The notes below the pieces were generated by a model, which saw only the letters and a program-made list of their open reading frames with translations, had not been told where the DNA came from and made no database searches. The translations under genes and the position numbers were made by a program. From Glutamicibacter sp. PS (GTDB lineage Bacteria; Actinomycetota; Actinomycetes; Actinomycetales; Micrococcaceae), in the NCBI GenBank assembly GCA_031317595.1, contig JANCMB010000001.1, positions 62,001 to 126,000 on the forward strand: a DNA stretch of 64,000 nt, given 5' to 3'. Shown here in pieces: positions 15,425 to 24,222 of the stretch. The first letter of the stretch is position 1. Each line of letters starts with the position of its first letter.

Positions 15425-17938
15425 ATGACCGTCACCACCCATGACAGCACCGCAAGCCTCGTGGATAACTACCGGAGCCTGCTCAATCGGTTGGAGCTTG
15501 CCGAAAAGGTGCGCCTGCTCACCGGTGAAACGGCCTTCACGCTTCCGGGTAATGACTCCATCGGCCTAGCCGAAATGGCCTTCTCCGACGGCCCCACCGG
15601 GGTGCGCGGTTTGAAGTTCTACGGCGGCGAAGCGGTGGCGCTGGTGCCCAACGCCACCCTGATCGCCGGATCGTGGGACGACGAGATCGCCTACGAAGTC
15701 GGAGAACTGCTCTCCGAGGAAGCGGCCCGCCAGCAGATCCATGTGGTGCTTGGCCCCACGATCAACCTGCACCGCACCCCCTTGGGTGGCCGGTTGTTCG
15801 AAGCCTACTCCGAAGACCCCTACCTGACCGGGCGTACCGCCGCCGGCTACGTGAAGGGGATGCAGGCTGGCGGCACCGGTGCGTGCCTTAAGCACCTGGT
15901 GGCCAACGAATCCGAGATCATGCGCAACTTCATGGACTCACGGCTCTCCGAAGCGACGCTTCGCGAGGTCTACTTGACCCCCTTCGAAATTGCGGTGCAG
16001 GACGCCCACCCGTACTCGATGATGGCCGCTTACAACGACGTGAACGGCGTGCCGGCCACCGAGCAGAACCACGTGCAAAATAAGATCGTCAAGGGCGAAT
16101 GGGGTTGGGATGGATTGATCATGTCCGACTGGTTCGCCACCAAGCACACCGCCGAGTCGGCCAACGGCGGGCTAGACCTGATCATGCCGCAGGGAGGGCC
16201 CTGGGGCGAGCATCTGGTGGCGGCCGTGGAACGCGGCGAAGTCAGCGAACAGAGAATTGATGAACATGTCGCGCGCCTGCTGTTGCTCGCCGAACGCACT
16301 GGTGCGCTTGATACTGACGGACGTGGCCATCGGAGTTTCCCGACCGACCTGCCTGCCGCTTCCGACCCGGCCCGGGCCGAGCAGCTCAAGCGCATCGCCA
16401 CGCGCGGCATGGTGGTACTGAAGAATGAAGGCCAGGTGCTGCCACTCGGATCGGGGACCGTGGCACTAAGCGGCCGACCGGCCACCGACACCCAGCTGAT
16501 GGGCGGCGGCTCGGCCATTGTGACCCCGCCCTACCAAGTCGGCATCGCCCAGGGGCTGAGCGAACGCATCGGTGAACGGCTGAGCGTAGCCAGCGGCCCG
16601 TGGACCCGGCGTCGCCCGCTGGCCGTGGATCCGCAGAGCTTGAGCCACCCAGAGACCGGGGCCCCGGGCCTCGAGGTCAGCTACTACGCCGCCGACGGTA
16701 CCCTGATTTCCTCGGTGCACTCGACCGTCCCTGAGATCTCGGTGGGGTGGGACGATGATATGGAGCAAATTCCGGCCCGGGTGACCTTCCGAGCCCGAGT
16801 TGGCGAGCAGACGCAGTCCCTGCGCCTTGGCGGCATTGGCGCGGGGAACTGGACTGTGGAATACCTCGGAAGCGATGGCACACCCGGCCGGCTAGGTAGC
16901 CAGAGCGATTTCGTCACCGACGATCCCGGGGAAGCGGTGTTGCGCCCGCCGGCGTTCGAGCAGGTCGTCGAGGTCGCGCCGGGCAGCGTGGTCAGCGCCA
17001 GCGTCGAGCTGCAGGACTCGGAACGCACCAACCGCCTGCTCGAGGACCCGCGGTTCAACATTGTTCCCGAGTCCCATATGGCTGGGTTCAGCTCGTTCGG
17101 CAAGTTTGCCCTCGTCGCAACCCCAATTCACGCCAGCGATGAGCAACTGATTGCCGAGGCGGCTCAGCAGGCCGCGGCGGCCGAGACCGCGGTGGTCGTG
17201 GTCGGGTTGACCGAGGAAGATGAGACCGAGGCCGCCGATAAGCAAACCCTTGCGCTTCCCGGCGCGCAGGACGCATTGGTCAGCGCGGTGGCCGCCGTGG
17301 CACCGCGCACCGTGGTGGTTATCAACGCCGCCACCCCGGTCCTGATGCCGTGGCTCGACGAGGTCGATGCGGTGCTGGTGGTGGGACTGCCCGGCCAAGA
17401 GGGCGGTCACGCGGTGGCCGAGGTGCTCACCGGTGCGGCAGAACCCACCGGTCGCCTGGTGACCAGCTACCCGAGTGCCGACGGGGCCGCCCCCGCCTGG
17501 GGGACCGAACCCGATGAGCAACTGCGTCTGGAGTACACGGATGGCTCGTTCATCGGGTACCGCGGATACGCCGCGGGCCATGCCGCAGCGCCGCTGTTCT
17601 ATTTCGGTCACGGGCTAGGATATGGGCAGTGGCAGTACACCGCGGCAACCCTGGACGAGGAAGCGGTGCAGGTAGAGCTGACCAACACCGGGACGCGGAC
17701 CAGTCGGGAAACCGTCCAGCTGTACTTCCGGCCCGATGATCAGAGCCAGCCGGTGCGGTTGGTGGGCTATCAGGGCGTTGTCGTGGCTGCCGGCGAGAGC
17801 ACCAGCGTAACGGTACCTATCGATCAGCGGATGCTGCGCCGCTGGGACGGAACCGCCGCTGAGTTCGCCCCTGTGGGCCAGGGAACCTATCTGGTGGCTC
17901 GTTCGCTGGCCGACATCCGGGCCGAACTGCGCGGATAG
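15425..17938 (+). CDS. Glycoside hydrolase family 3 beta-glucosidase with inserted PA14-like domain
   Basis: 837 aa with no signal peptide, so cytoplasmic. The GH3 N-terminal TIM-barrel contains the nucleophile Asp235 in IMSDWFATKH and the substrate motif KHLVANESE. The second alpha/beta domain is split by an insertion at about residues 395-565 that has PA14 character (ADGTLISS, GNWTVEYLGSDG). A fibronectin type III-like domain ends the protein (FGHGLGYGQW then VELTNTGTRTSRETVQLYF). This is the layout of bacterial BglB/Bgl3-type enzymes releasing terminal beta-glucose or related sugars. Operon with the upstream MFS transporter. Confidence 0.93.
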   Translation: MTVTTHDSTASLVDNYRSLLNRLELAEKVRLLTGETAFTLPGNDSIGLAEMAFSDGPTGVRGLKFYGGEAVALVPNATLIAGSWDDEIAYEVGELLSEEAARQQIHVVLGPTINLHRTPLGGRLFEAYSEDPYLTGRTAAGYVKGMQAGGTGACLKHLVANESEIMRNFMDSRLSEATLREVYLTPFEIAVQDAHPYSMMAAYNDVNGVPATEQNHVQNKIVKGEWGWDGLIMSDWFATKHTAESANGGLDLIMPQGGPWGEHLVAAVERGEVSEQRIDEHVARLLLLAERTGALDTDGRGHRSFPTDLPAASDPARAEQLKRIATRGMVVLKNEGQVLPLGSGTVALSGRPATDTQLMGGGSAIVTPPYQVGIAQGLSERIGERLSVASGPWTRRRPLAVDPQSLSHPETGAPGLEVSYYAADGTLISSVHSTVPEISVGWDDDMEQIPARVTFRARVGEQTQSLRLGGIGAGNWTVEYLGSDGTPGRLGSQSDFVTDDPGEAVLRPPAFEQVVEVAPGSVVSASVELQDSERTNRLLEDPRFNIVPESHMAGFSSFGKFALVATPIHASDEQLIAEAAQQAAAAETAVVVVGLTEEDETEAADKQTLALPGAQDALVSAVAAVAPRTVVVINAATPVLMPWLDEVDAVLVVGLPGQEGGHAVAEVLTGAAEPTGRLVTSYPSADGAAPAWGTEPDEQLRLEYTDGSFIGYRGYAAGHAAAPLFYFGHGLGYGQWQYTAATLDEEAVQVELTNTGTRTSRETVQLYFRPDDQSQPVRLVGYQGVVVAAGESTSVTVPIDQRMLRRWDGTAAEFAPVGQGTYLVARSLADIRAELRG

Positions 17939-17953
17939 TTCACGGGTGACCTC

Positions 17954-17989
17954 AGGGTGGCCGGTGCGTCTGTAGACCCCGGTCACCCT
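17954..17989 (+). terminator. Hairpin between GH3 and TetR genes
   Basis: An 11-bp stem with one G-U pair (AGGGTGGCCGG with CCGGTCACCCT) and a 14-nt loop starts 16 bp after the GH3 stop. It may attenuate or end transcription before the regulator gene. Confidence 0.55.
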
Positions 17990-18038
17990 TAGGCTATTAA
18001 GGACTAGAGAGCGTGAAACGTCGGGCAGGAGGCAATCG

Positions 18039-18677
18039 GTGGCAGCAGAGCGGGCGCGGGGTCGAGTGAAAAGTGGGCGCCCGAAGGGGGCGGACTCGGA
18101 GGCCCGGCGCGAGCAGATCCTCGCGGATAGCACCGAATTGTTCATCGAGCACGGCTATTACGGGGTCACCATGTCGATGGTGGCTCGGGCCTGCGGCATC
18201 AGCCCCACCGGCCTGGCCCACTATTTCTCCACCAAGGACCAACTGCTCGAGGCGATTCTGCATCGGCGTGATGAGCTTGACCGCAAGAATGTGGATCTGG
18301 TCTCCGATAGTGCGGCGGCCACTGGCTGGGAGCATTTCCGCTGGTTGGTGGCGCTGGCCCGCCACAATGAGCGGCAACCACGCATGCTGCGTCTCTACAC
18401 CACCATGGCGGCCGAGGCCACCAACCCCGAGCATCCGGCCCGGCAGTGGCTGCTCGATCACCACCGCAACGCCCGTGAGGATATGGTGCGCTCCTGCCAG
18501 GAAGCGATTGAGGCTGGTCAGTTGCGGGAAGATGCCCCGGTGGAGGACATCGTCCGATTGCTCATCGGAGCATTGGACGGACTGCAGTTACAATTCCTCT
18601 CCGATGCACGGTTCAGCTCGATGGGCGATACCTTCGAGGTGCTCGTCGACGCGTTGTACGAACGCTATAAGGCCTAG
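18039..18677 (+). CDS. TetR family regulator of the glycoside operon
   Basis: 212 aa from a GTG at 18039, supported by AGGAGG 6 bp upstream. The N-terminal tail is rich in Arg/Gly (RARGRVKSGRPKG), then the TetR helix-turn-helix (VTMSMVARACGISPTGLAHYF) lies near residues 46-67. The C-terminal half resembles TetR_C domains of sugar-related repressors. It follows the MFS-GH3 pair by 100 bp and is a good candidate to bind the inverted repeat at 14040-14059. Its stop codon overlaps that of the convergent acyl-CoA dehydrogenase gene by CTAG. Confidence 0.9.
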   Translation: MAAERARGRVKSGRPKGADSEARREQILADSTELFIEHGYYGVTMSMVARACGISPTGLAHYFSTKDQLLEAILHRRDELDRKNVDLVSDSAAATGWEHFRWLVALARHNERQPRMLRLYTTMAAEATNPEHPARQWLLDHHRNAREDMVRSCQEAIEAGQLREDAPVEDIVRLLIGALDGLQLQFLSDARFSSMGDTFEVLVDALYERYKA

Positions 18678-20638
18678 GACTCCGGTCCGTCGGCATACGG
18701 GCGGCGACGATCCTCTTGCGGTGCTTCGCTCCACGGAGCGATCCATGCCCCAGTGCCCTCGGAAACGTCGCGCACGCCTTCTTCGAGCCAGCGGAAATCC
18801 CCGTCCAGTAGTTGCCGGCTGAGCTCGTCATCGCTGGCGGTGCTGTTGTTAAAGAGCTGCTCGAAGTGTTGCTCGCAGCGAAGCCGGGCCTGTTCACAGA
18901 AGGCACCGGCTAACGCCTCGGCGGCGAACCGGTGTTCGGCCCCGTCATGCATCAGCTGGTTGGTTTTGGCGATGCTCGCCGTCATTGCGAAAAGTTCGGC
19001 ACCAATATCGACAATATGCCCCAGGAAGACCTGCTCTTTCTCCAGCCCCGCCTGCCAGCGAGCCATCCCTACAAAGGTTTGTCGAGCCAGCCGCCGCGCG
19101 GAACGCTCGATATATCGCAGATGACGGGCCAGTGGGCCGTAGCCGAGGTAACTGGTGGGGACGGAACCGCGACCCACGGCCAGCTTTGGCAACCAGCGCG
19201 CATAGAATCCACCGGCCTCCACCGCCGCCTTGAGCTTTTCCTGACCGGTCGCATCGGCTTTGGCTAGGTCGCCGGCCGCCTGCAGATGAGCGTCGACGGC
19301 TTCCCGGGCGATCAGCAGGTGCATGATTTCGGTGGAACCCTCGAAGATCCGGTTGATACGCACATCGCGCCACAGCTGTTCCACCGGCACCGCACGTTCA
19401 CCGCGGGCACGTTGAGAGTCGGCGGTTTCGAAACCGCGACCGCCACGTATCTGCAACAGGTCATCGACGATCGTACAGGCCAGTTCCGAACTGTAGAGCT
19501 TGGCCAGCGCCGCCTCGATGCGCACATCCTTCATCCCGGCATCGGATAGCGAGGCACTTAACTCGAAGATCGCCTCCAGGGCGTAGGTGCTGGCTGCAAT
19601 TCGGGCTAACTTGCTCGCGACCGCCTGATGTTCACCGATGGGGTGCCCCCATTGGACTCGGGCTGTGGACCATTCGCGGGCGATCTTGGTGGCCCACTTG
19701 CCCGCACCGGCACACATCGCCGGGATAGATAGTCGCCCGGTGTTCAGCGTGCTCAAGGCGATCTTCAGGCCGCTACCCTCGGCACCGAGCCGGTCGGCCA
19801 CCGGCACCTTGACCTGACGGAAGCGGGTCACCCCATTTTCGATACCGCGCAATCCCATGAACTCGTTGCGGTTCTCCACGGTGATCCCTGGAGCGTCGGC
19901 CTGAACGATGAAGGCGGTGATCCCGCCGCGGGAGGCTGGCTGGTCCCCGAGCGCCTCATGGGATTCCACTGCGGCCATCACCACCAGGAGTTCGGCGACC
20001 ACCCCGTTGGTGGTCCACAACTTCGCCCCGTCGAGCACATAGTGCGTACCGTCAGCGCTGAGCCGAGCCTTGGTGCCCAACCGTGCCGGATCGGACCCTA
20101 CGTCGTTTTCGGTGAGTAGAAAGGCCGAGATGGCTCCGGCCGCACAGCGCGGCAGGTAGCGTTGCTTTTGCTCCGGGCTACCGAAACTTTTAACCGGCTC
20201 GGGCACGCCGATCGATTGGTGCGCCGAGAGGAGAGCCCCAATGGCAGGACTGACGGCTCCAACTTTCATCAGCGCCCGGCCATAATCGAGCAGGCTTAAA
20301 CCCAGACCGCCGTACTCGCGGGGAATCTTCATGCCAAAGGCCCCGATACGGCGCAACCCCGCTATGGCCTCATCGGGAATGCGTCCCTCGCGCTCAATGA
20401 TCTGGGGATCCAGCGCCTCGAGCAGTTCATCGAGCCGAACCAGAAACTCGGCACCGTGCGCGGCCGCTTCGGGATCTGGCACCGGCATCGGGTCGACCAG
20501 AGAGAAATCCACCTCACCCATGTAGATGCCCTTGGCAAAGCTTGGGCGTTTCCAGACCTGCTCGCGAGAAGCCTCCGCGACCTCGCGGGCCTTGGCGGCA
20601 TCGACAGTTACCGATGGTTGATTTTGCTCTGTGGCCAT
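18674..20638 (-). CDS. Acyl-CoA dehydrogenase with long C-terminal extension (VLCAD/ACAD9-like)
   Basis: 654 aa, much longer than the ~380 aa of common ACADs. Residues 80-470 are the canonical domain: FAD/substrate motifs SAFLLTENDVGSDPA and LWTTNG, and the catalytic glutamate in NRIFEGSTEIMHL. The last ~170 residues form the extra helical domain seen in VLCAD and ACAD9 and in the long actinobacterial homologues. It oxidises acyl-CoA esters in beta-oxidation, using ETF as acceptor. No other beta-oxidation gene lies beside it. Stands alone, convergent with the TetR gene, sharing a CTAG stop overlap. Confidence 0.9.
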   Translation of the reverse strand: MATEQNQPSVTVDAAKAREVAEASREQVWKRPSFAKGIYMGEVDFSLVDPMPVPDPEAAAHGAEFLVRLDELLEALDPQIIEREGRIPDEAIAGLRRIGAFGMKIPREYGGLGLSLLDYGRALMKVGAVSPAIGALLSAHQSIGVPEPVKSFGSPEQKQRYLPRCAAGAISAFLLTENDVGSDPARLGTKARLSADGTHYVLDGAKLWTTNGVVAELLVVMAAVESHEALGDQPASRGGITAFIVQADAPGITVENRNEFMGLRGIENGVTRFRQVKVPVADRLGAEGSGLKIALSTLNTGRLSIPAMCAGAGKWATKIAREWSTARVQWGHPIGEHQAVASKLARIAASTYALEAIFELSASLSDAGMKDVRIEAALAKLYSSELACTIVDDLLQIRGGRGFETADSQRARGERAVPVEQLWRDVRINRIFEGSTEIMHLLIAREAVDAHLQAAGDLAKADATGQEKLKAAVEAGGFYARWLPKLAVGRGSVPTSYLGYGPLARHLRYIERSARRLARQTFVGMARWQAGLEKEQVFLGHIVDIGAELFAMTASIAKTNQLMHDGAEHRFAAEALAGAFCEQARLRCEQHFEQLFNNSTASDDELSRQLLDGDFRWLEEGVRDVSEGTGAWIAPWSEAPQEDRRRPYADGPES

Positions 20639-20807
20639 AACGGATCCTTAGCGCTCGCCGGCGATACGCCGCGCAGGACAGATCGCCTGACCGGTTCAAT
20701 GGCCCCAGCCTAGCCCTCCGGCACCGGGCTGGGAAGAGCTCTGCGGGAGTCTGGAAAATGCTTTGAGAAATGCGGTCGCATGGGCCCACCGACGCTAGGG
20801 CTGCGGA

Positions 20808-20821
20808 ACCGGCGGGCCGGT
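20808..20821. repeat. Inverted repeat ACCGGC-N2-GCCGGT
   Basis: It lies in the 292-bp gap between the acyl-CoA dehydrogenase promoter side and the tct terminator. The gap otherwise contains only GC-rich sequence with a weak CCCAGCC/GGCTGGG pair near 20704-20732. No gene is seen. Confidence 0.3.
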
Positions 20822-20863
20822 ACTTGCACCCATGCCACCATCGCCACGGAACCAGGCAGCAAA

Positions 20864-20915
20864 ATGCCCGTGGGCCAGAACCGACCAGATGGTGGTCGGC
20901 CCGGCCCACGGGCAT
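20864..20915 (-). terminator. Two-tier intrinsic terminator of the tctCBA operon
   Basis: An outer 13-bp perfect stem (ATGCCCGTGGGCC and complement) encloses an inner 7-bp stem (CCGACCA/TGGTCGG). Read on the minus strand it is followed by TTTTG, giving a proper U tract 15 bp after the tctA stop. Confidence 0.9.
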
Positions 20916-20930
20916 GGTGCTCAATCGGGA

Positions 20931-22463
20931 TTACGAATCCTGCAGTACCTGTGCCTCGGCGCGGAGCCTGCGTCGGCTCGCCGCATGCTTGACCATGGTC
21001 AGCACCACGGCGGCGGTCAGCAGCAGATACATGATGATCGTCGCCGGCGAGGAGACCAGGTAGGCCAAGCTACCTTCGGAAACCGTCAGTGCGCGGCGTA
21101 GGGAGGTTTCGGCCAAGGGACCGAGGATTACGGCGATCAGCACGGGGGCCACGGGGAAGTGGTAGCGGCGCATCATGAACCCGAGCAGTCCGATGGCCAA
21201 CAGGAACCACAGGTCGATCAGCGAGGAGCTGACCGCGTACACACCGAGCATCGACAGTACGGTGATACCGGCATAGAGGTAGTGGCGTGGAACCAGGAGC
21301 AGCTTTGCCCACAGGCCGGCGAACTGCATATTGATGATCAACAGCATCACCAGACCGACGAACAGCGAGGCCAAGAGGGTCCAGACCATGTCGCCCGAGC
21401 GTTCGAACAACAACGGGCCCGGCTGCATGCCGTACTGCTGGAAGGCGGCAATCATCAAGGCGGCGGTGGCCGACACCGGAAGACCCAGCGCCAGCAGCGC
21501 ACCCATGGCCATGCCGGCGGTGGCGTTTCCGGCGGCTTCCGGGGCGGCCACACCATTGATGGAGCCGGTGGTGCCGAATTCGGGGTCCTTGCGTTTGGCG
21601 GCCAAGCGCTTCTCCGTGCCGTAGGCCAAGAAGGTGGGGATTTCGGCGCCGCCGGCCGGAATGACACCGAAGGGCAAACCGAAGGCGGTGCCACGCAGCC
21701 AGGCCGGGAGCGCCTTGCGGAAGTCGGCGCCGCTGAGGCGAATGCGTCCGCTGGTGGGGATGCGCATGGCGCTTGGGTCGCGGTGCACGCGCGAGGCCAC
21801 ATGAAGCACCTCGCCGAGGGCCAAGAGACCCACGGTGATCACCACGATGGATAGGCCGTCGAAGAGCTGCGGCAGGCCGCTGGTGTAGCGCACGGTACCG
21901 GAGATGCCATCAACGCCGATCAGGGCCAGTACCAAACCGATGGCCAGGGCACTGAGACCCTTAATGATCGACTCGGAAACCACCGAGGAAATTGCCACGA
22001 AGGCGAAGATCGCCAATGCGAAGTACTCGGCCGGCCCGAAAGCGGTGGCGAGCTTGACCAAGGAGGGGGCGAAGAACACCACGAGCGTGGTGGCGATCAG
22101 CCCGCCGATAAAAGCGCCCATGGCGGCGGTGGCCAGAGCACGGGCCGCCTGACCGCTTTTGGCCATCTTGTGGCCTTCAAAGGTGGTGGCAATCGCCGAG
22201 GACGCACCGGGGGTATTGAGCAGAATGCCGGCGGTCGAGTCACCGAACATGCCACCGAAATAGATGCCGGCGAACATGATGAACGCGGCCGTGGGATCCA
22301 GGCTGAAGGTCACCGGCAGCAGCAGTGCGACCGCCATGGACGATCCGAGGCCGGGCAGGACACCTACCGCGGTGCCCAACAGGGCACCGATCAGTACCCA
22401 CATCAGGTTTGCGAGGGTCAGCGCCCCGGCGAAGCCTTCCATTAAGTGATTGAGCTGATCCAT
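20931..22463 (-). CDS. tctA: Tripartite tricarboxylate transporter, large permease TctA
   Basis: 510 aa with about 11-12 membrane helices. The family signatures are clear: PGLGSSMAVALLLP near the N-terminus and GDSTAGILLNTPGASSAIAT in the first third, and the duplicated counterpart FGVIPAGGAEIPTFLAYGTEKR in the middle. With TctB it forms the membrane pore moving citrate-like carboxylates handed over by the binding protein TctC. AGGAGG lies within the end of tctB, and only 1 bp separates the two genes. Last gene of the operon, followed by a strong terminator. Confidence 0.95.
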   Translation of the reverse strand: MDQLNHLMEGFAGALTLANLMWVLIGALLGTAVGVLPGLGSSMAVALLLPVTFSLDPTAAFIMFAGIYFGGMFGDSTAGILLNTPGASSAIATTFEGHKMAKSGQAARALATAAMGAFIGGLIATTLVVFFAPSLVKLATAFGPAEYFALAIFAFVAISSVVSESIIKGLSALAIGLVLALIGVDGISGTVRYTSGLPQLFDGLSIVVITVGLLALGEVLHVASRVHRDPSAMRIPTSGRIRLSGADFRKALPAWLRGTAFGLPFGVIPAGGAEIPTFLAYGTEKRLAAKRKDPEFGTTGSINGVAAPEAAGNATAGMAMGALLALGLPVSATAALMIAAFQQYGMQPGPLLFERSGDMVWTLLASLFVGLVMLLIINMQFAGLWAKLLLVPRHYLYAGITVLSMLGVYAVSSSLIDLWFLLAIGLLGFMMRRYHFPVAPVLIAVILGPLAETSLRRALTVSEGSLAYLVSSPATIIMYLLLTAAVVLTMVKHAASRRRLRAEAQVLQDS

Positions 22464-22464
22464 C

Positions 22465-23091
22465 TTAGAGCAAACCTCCTAGAAAGCCGGCGGGCAGGCT
22501 GAGCCCCAACCCGACACCGAAGGCCAGGTAGCTGATCGAGGACACGGTGAACGAGACCCCGAGGTCGAACAGTGGTCGGGCGCTACCGAAGGCCTTGCAG
22601 ATTACCCAGAACAATCCGGCGGCCGAGATGATCCAGCCGAGCACCGGCAGCATGAGAATAAATGCGGCGATGCCGCCGACGATCCAGCCGATGGTCTTCC
22701 AGTCGGAGTACATGCGTACTCGGCCCGTGCGACGAGGGCGTTCGGAGCTGGAACCGAACACCTCGGCTCGCTCGGTGTCGCCCATTTCGGCCAGCATCTC
22801 GGCCGAGAAATCCGGGTTGCTGCTGTCGGCGCCCTGCGGGAAGCGCCGGGTGCGTAGTACGGATATGCCGTGGGCTACGGCCAACGCGTACAGCAGCACG
22901 CAGACGATGGTGGGAAAGAACTGGGGACCGGGAACCGTATCGCCCATGACGTTCATGGTGGCGGTGCCGATGGACAGCGCGGTGGCCAAGACCAACAGTA
23001 GGGCGGTTACCACCAGTTCGCTGCGGCCGGAGAAGAACCCGGTGATCCGTACGGTATCGGCCGAGGTTGAGGTGCTCTGCGTGGTGCTCAC
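22465..23091 (-). CDS. tctB: Tripartite tricarboxylate transporter, small permease TctB
   Basis: 208 aa from a GTG at 23091, which overlaps the tctC stop as GTGA, implying coupled translation. Four hydrophobic helices are visible (about residues 24-48, 56-76, 130-152, 170-205). A hydrophilic loop of about 50 residues (PQGADSSNPDFSAEMLAEMG) separates the first and second helix pairs. Such small four-helix subunits pair with TctA in TTT-family symporters. Sequence conservation of TctB is low, so the call rests on topology and operon order. Confidence 0.9.
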   Translation of the reverse strand: MSTTQSTSTSADTVRITGFFSGRSELVVTALLLVLATALSIGTATMNVMGDTVPGPQFFPTIVCVLLYALAVAHGISVLRTRRFPQGADSSNPDFSAEMLAEMGDTERAEVFGSSSERPRRTGRVRMYSDWKTIGWIVGGIAAFILMLPVLGWIISAAGLFWVICKAFGSARPLFDLGVSFTVSSISYLAFGVGLGLSLPAGFLGGLL

Positions 23092-24071
23092 AGTCCCAGT
23101 CCTTCCACGAGTTCCTTGGTGGTGGCGATTTCCTGAGTCAGGAATTCGTCGAGTTCCTCGCCGACCATGTAGCTGTCGGTCCAGTTATTGCGGGCCACGG
23201 CGTCCTTCCACTGGTCGGTGGCATGGAACTCGGCCACAATCTGCTCGAGTTCGGCCTTTTGCTCCGCGGTGATGCCGGGGGCTGCAACATAGCCACGCCA
23301 GTTCGCCATGGAGGCATCGACGCCGCCCTCCTTGAAGGTGGGTACGTCCACGCCGGGCAGGCGTTCCTCGGAGCTAATGGCCAACGCGCGAAGGCTTCCG
23401 GTTTCGATTTGATCGGCGAGTTCGTTATAGCCGGAGACGGCGGCCGTGGTGGTTCCCGAGAGTACCGAGGTGATGGCCTCGCCACCGCCGGAGTAGGGGA
23501 TGTAGTTCATCTTCTGCGGGTCGAGGCCCACCTCACGGGCGGCCATACCCATCAGCAGATGGTCGATGCCGCCGAGCGAACCGCCGGCGATCGAGGTGCC
23601 ACCGGGATTCTTCTTCCAAGCTTGCACGAAGTCGTCCAGAGTTTTCAGTTCCGAGTCGCCGGGGACCACGATGACCGCAAAGTCATCGGCTAGCCGGGCG
23701 ATCGGGGTGACATCGTCGAGAGAGGTACCGGAATCGGCGAGTTCGATCGCGCCGATCATCACGCCGCCGGTGACCATCAGCATGTCCGAACGGCCATGCA
23801 TCTGGGCAAACTGGCTGAGGCCGATGGTGCCGCCGGCCCCGGGGACGTTGACCACCTGAACGTTATTGCTGATTCCGTCGGATTTGATGGCCGCCTGGGC
23901 TTCGCGGGCGAAGCCGTCCCAGCCGCCGCCCGGAGAGGCCGGGGCCATGATCACGAGTTTCGAGCGTACGGTGCTCTCACCGCCGGAGGCGGCCGAGGTC
24001 ACCAGCGCTAGCGCGGTGATCAGAACGCTGGCGACCAAGAAGATCACGTTCTTTGTTTTGTGCTTGCTCAT
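23088..24071 (-). CDS. tctC: Tricarboxylate-binding protein TctC (Bug family)
   Basis: 327 aa from the ATG at 24071; a longer frame from 24131 adds 20 residues without a signal-like start and is rejected. One hydrophobic segment (residues about 8-28) is a signal peptide or anchor; no lipobox cysteine is present, so membrane anchoring of the uncleaved helix is possible in this Gram-positive host. The mature part has Bug-fold motifs: MAPASPGGGWDGFAREAQ, VVNVPGAGGTIGLSQF and AGGSLGGIDHLL. It captures a carboxylate for TctAB. First gene of tctCBA, divergent from the histidine kinase. Confidence 0.92.
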   Translation of the reverse strand: MSKHKTKNVIFLVASVLITALALVTSAASGGESTVRSKLVIMAPASPGGGWDGFAREAQAAIKSDGISNNVQVVNVPGAGGTIGLSQFAQMHGRSDMLMVTGGVMIGAIELADSGTSLDDVTPIARLADDFAVIVVPGDSELKTLDDFVQAWKKNPGGTSIAGGSLGGIDHLLMGMAAREVGLDPQKMNYIPYSGGGEAITSVLSGTTTAAVSGYNELADQIETGSLRALAISSEERLPGVDVPTFKEGGVDASMANWRGYVAAPGITAEQKAELEQIVAEFHATDQWKDAVARNNWTDSYMVGEELDEFLTQEIATTKELVEGLGL

Positions 24072-24222
24072 AGCTATCCGTAGGGTTCGAGTGATGAATG
24101 GGTTCCGGTCTCCCGGAGTCGTCCTAGACACCTTCGCATGAAGTGATGCGCGCCACTACGGGATTCGTGGTTTGGGTCATAGGTACCATAAGAAAAATAA
24201 AGTTAACGCCGAGGGGCAGTAG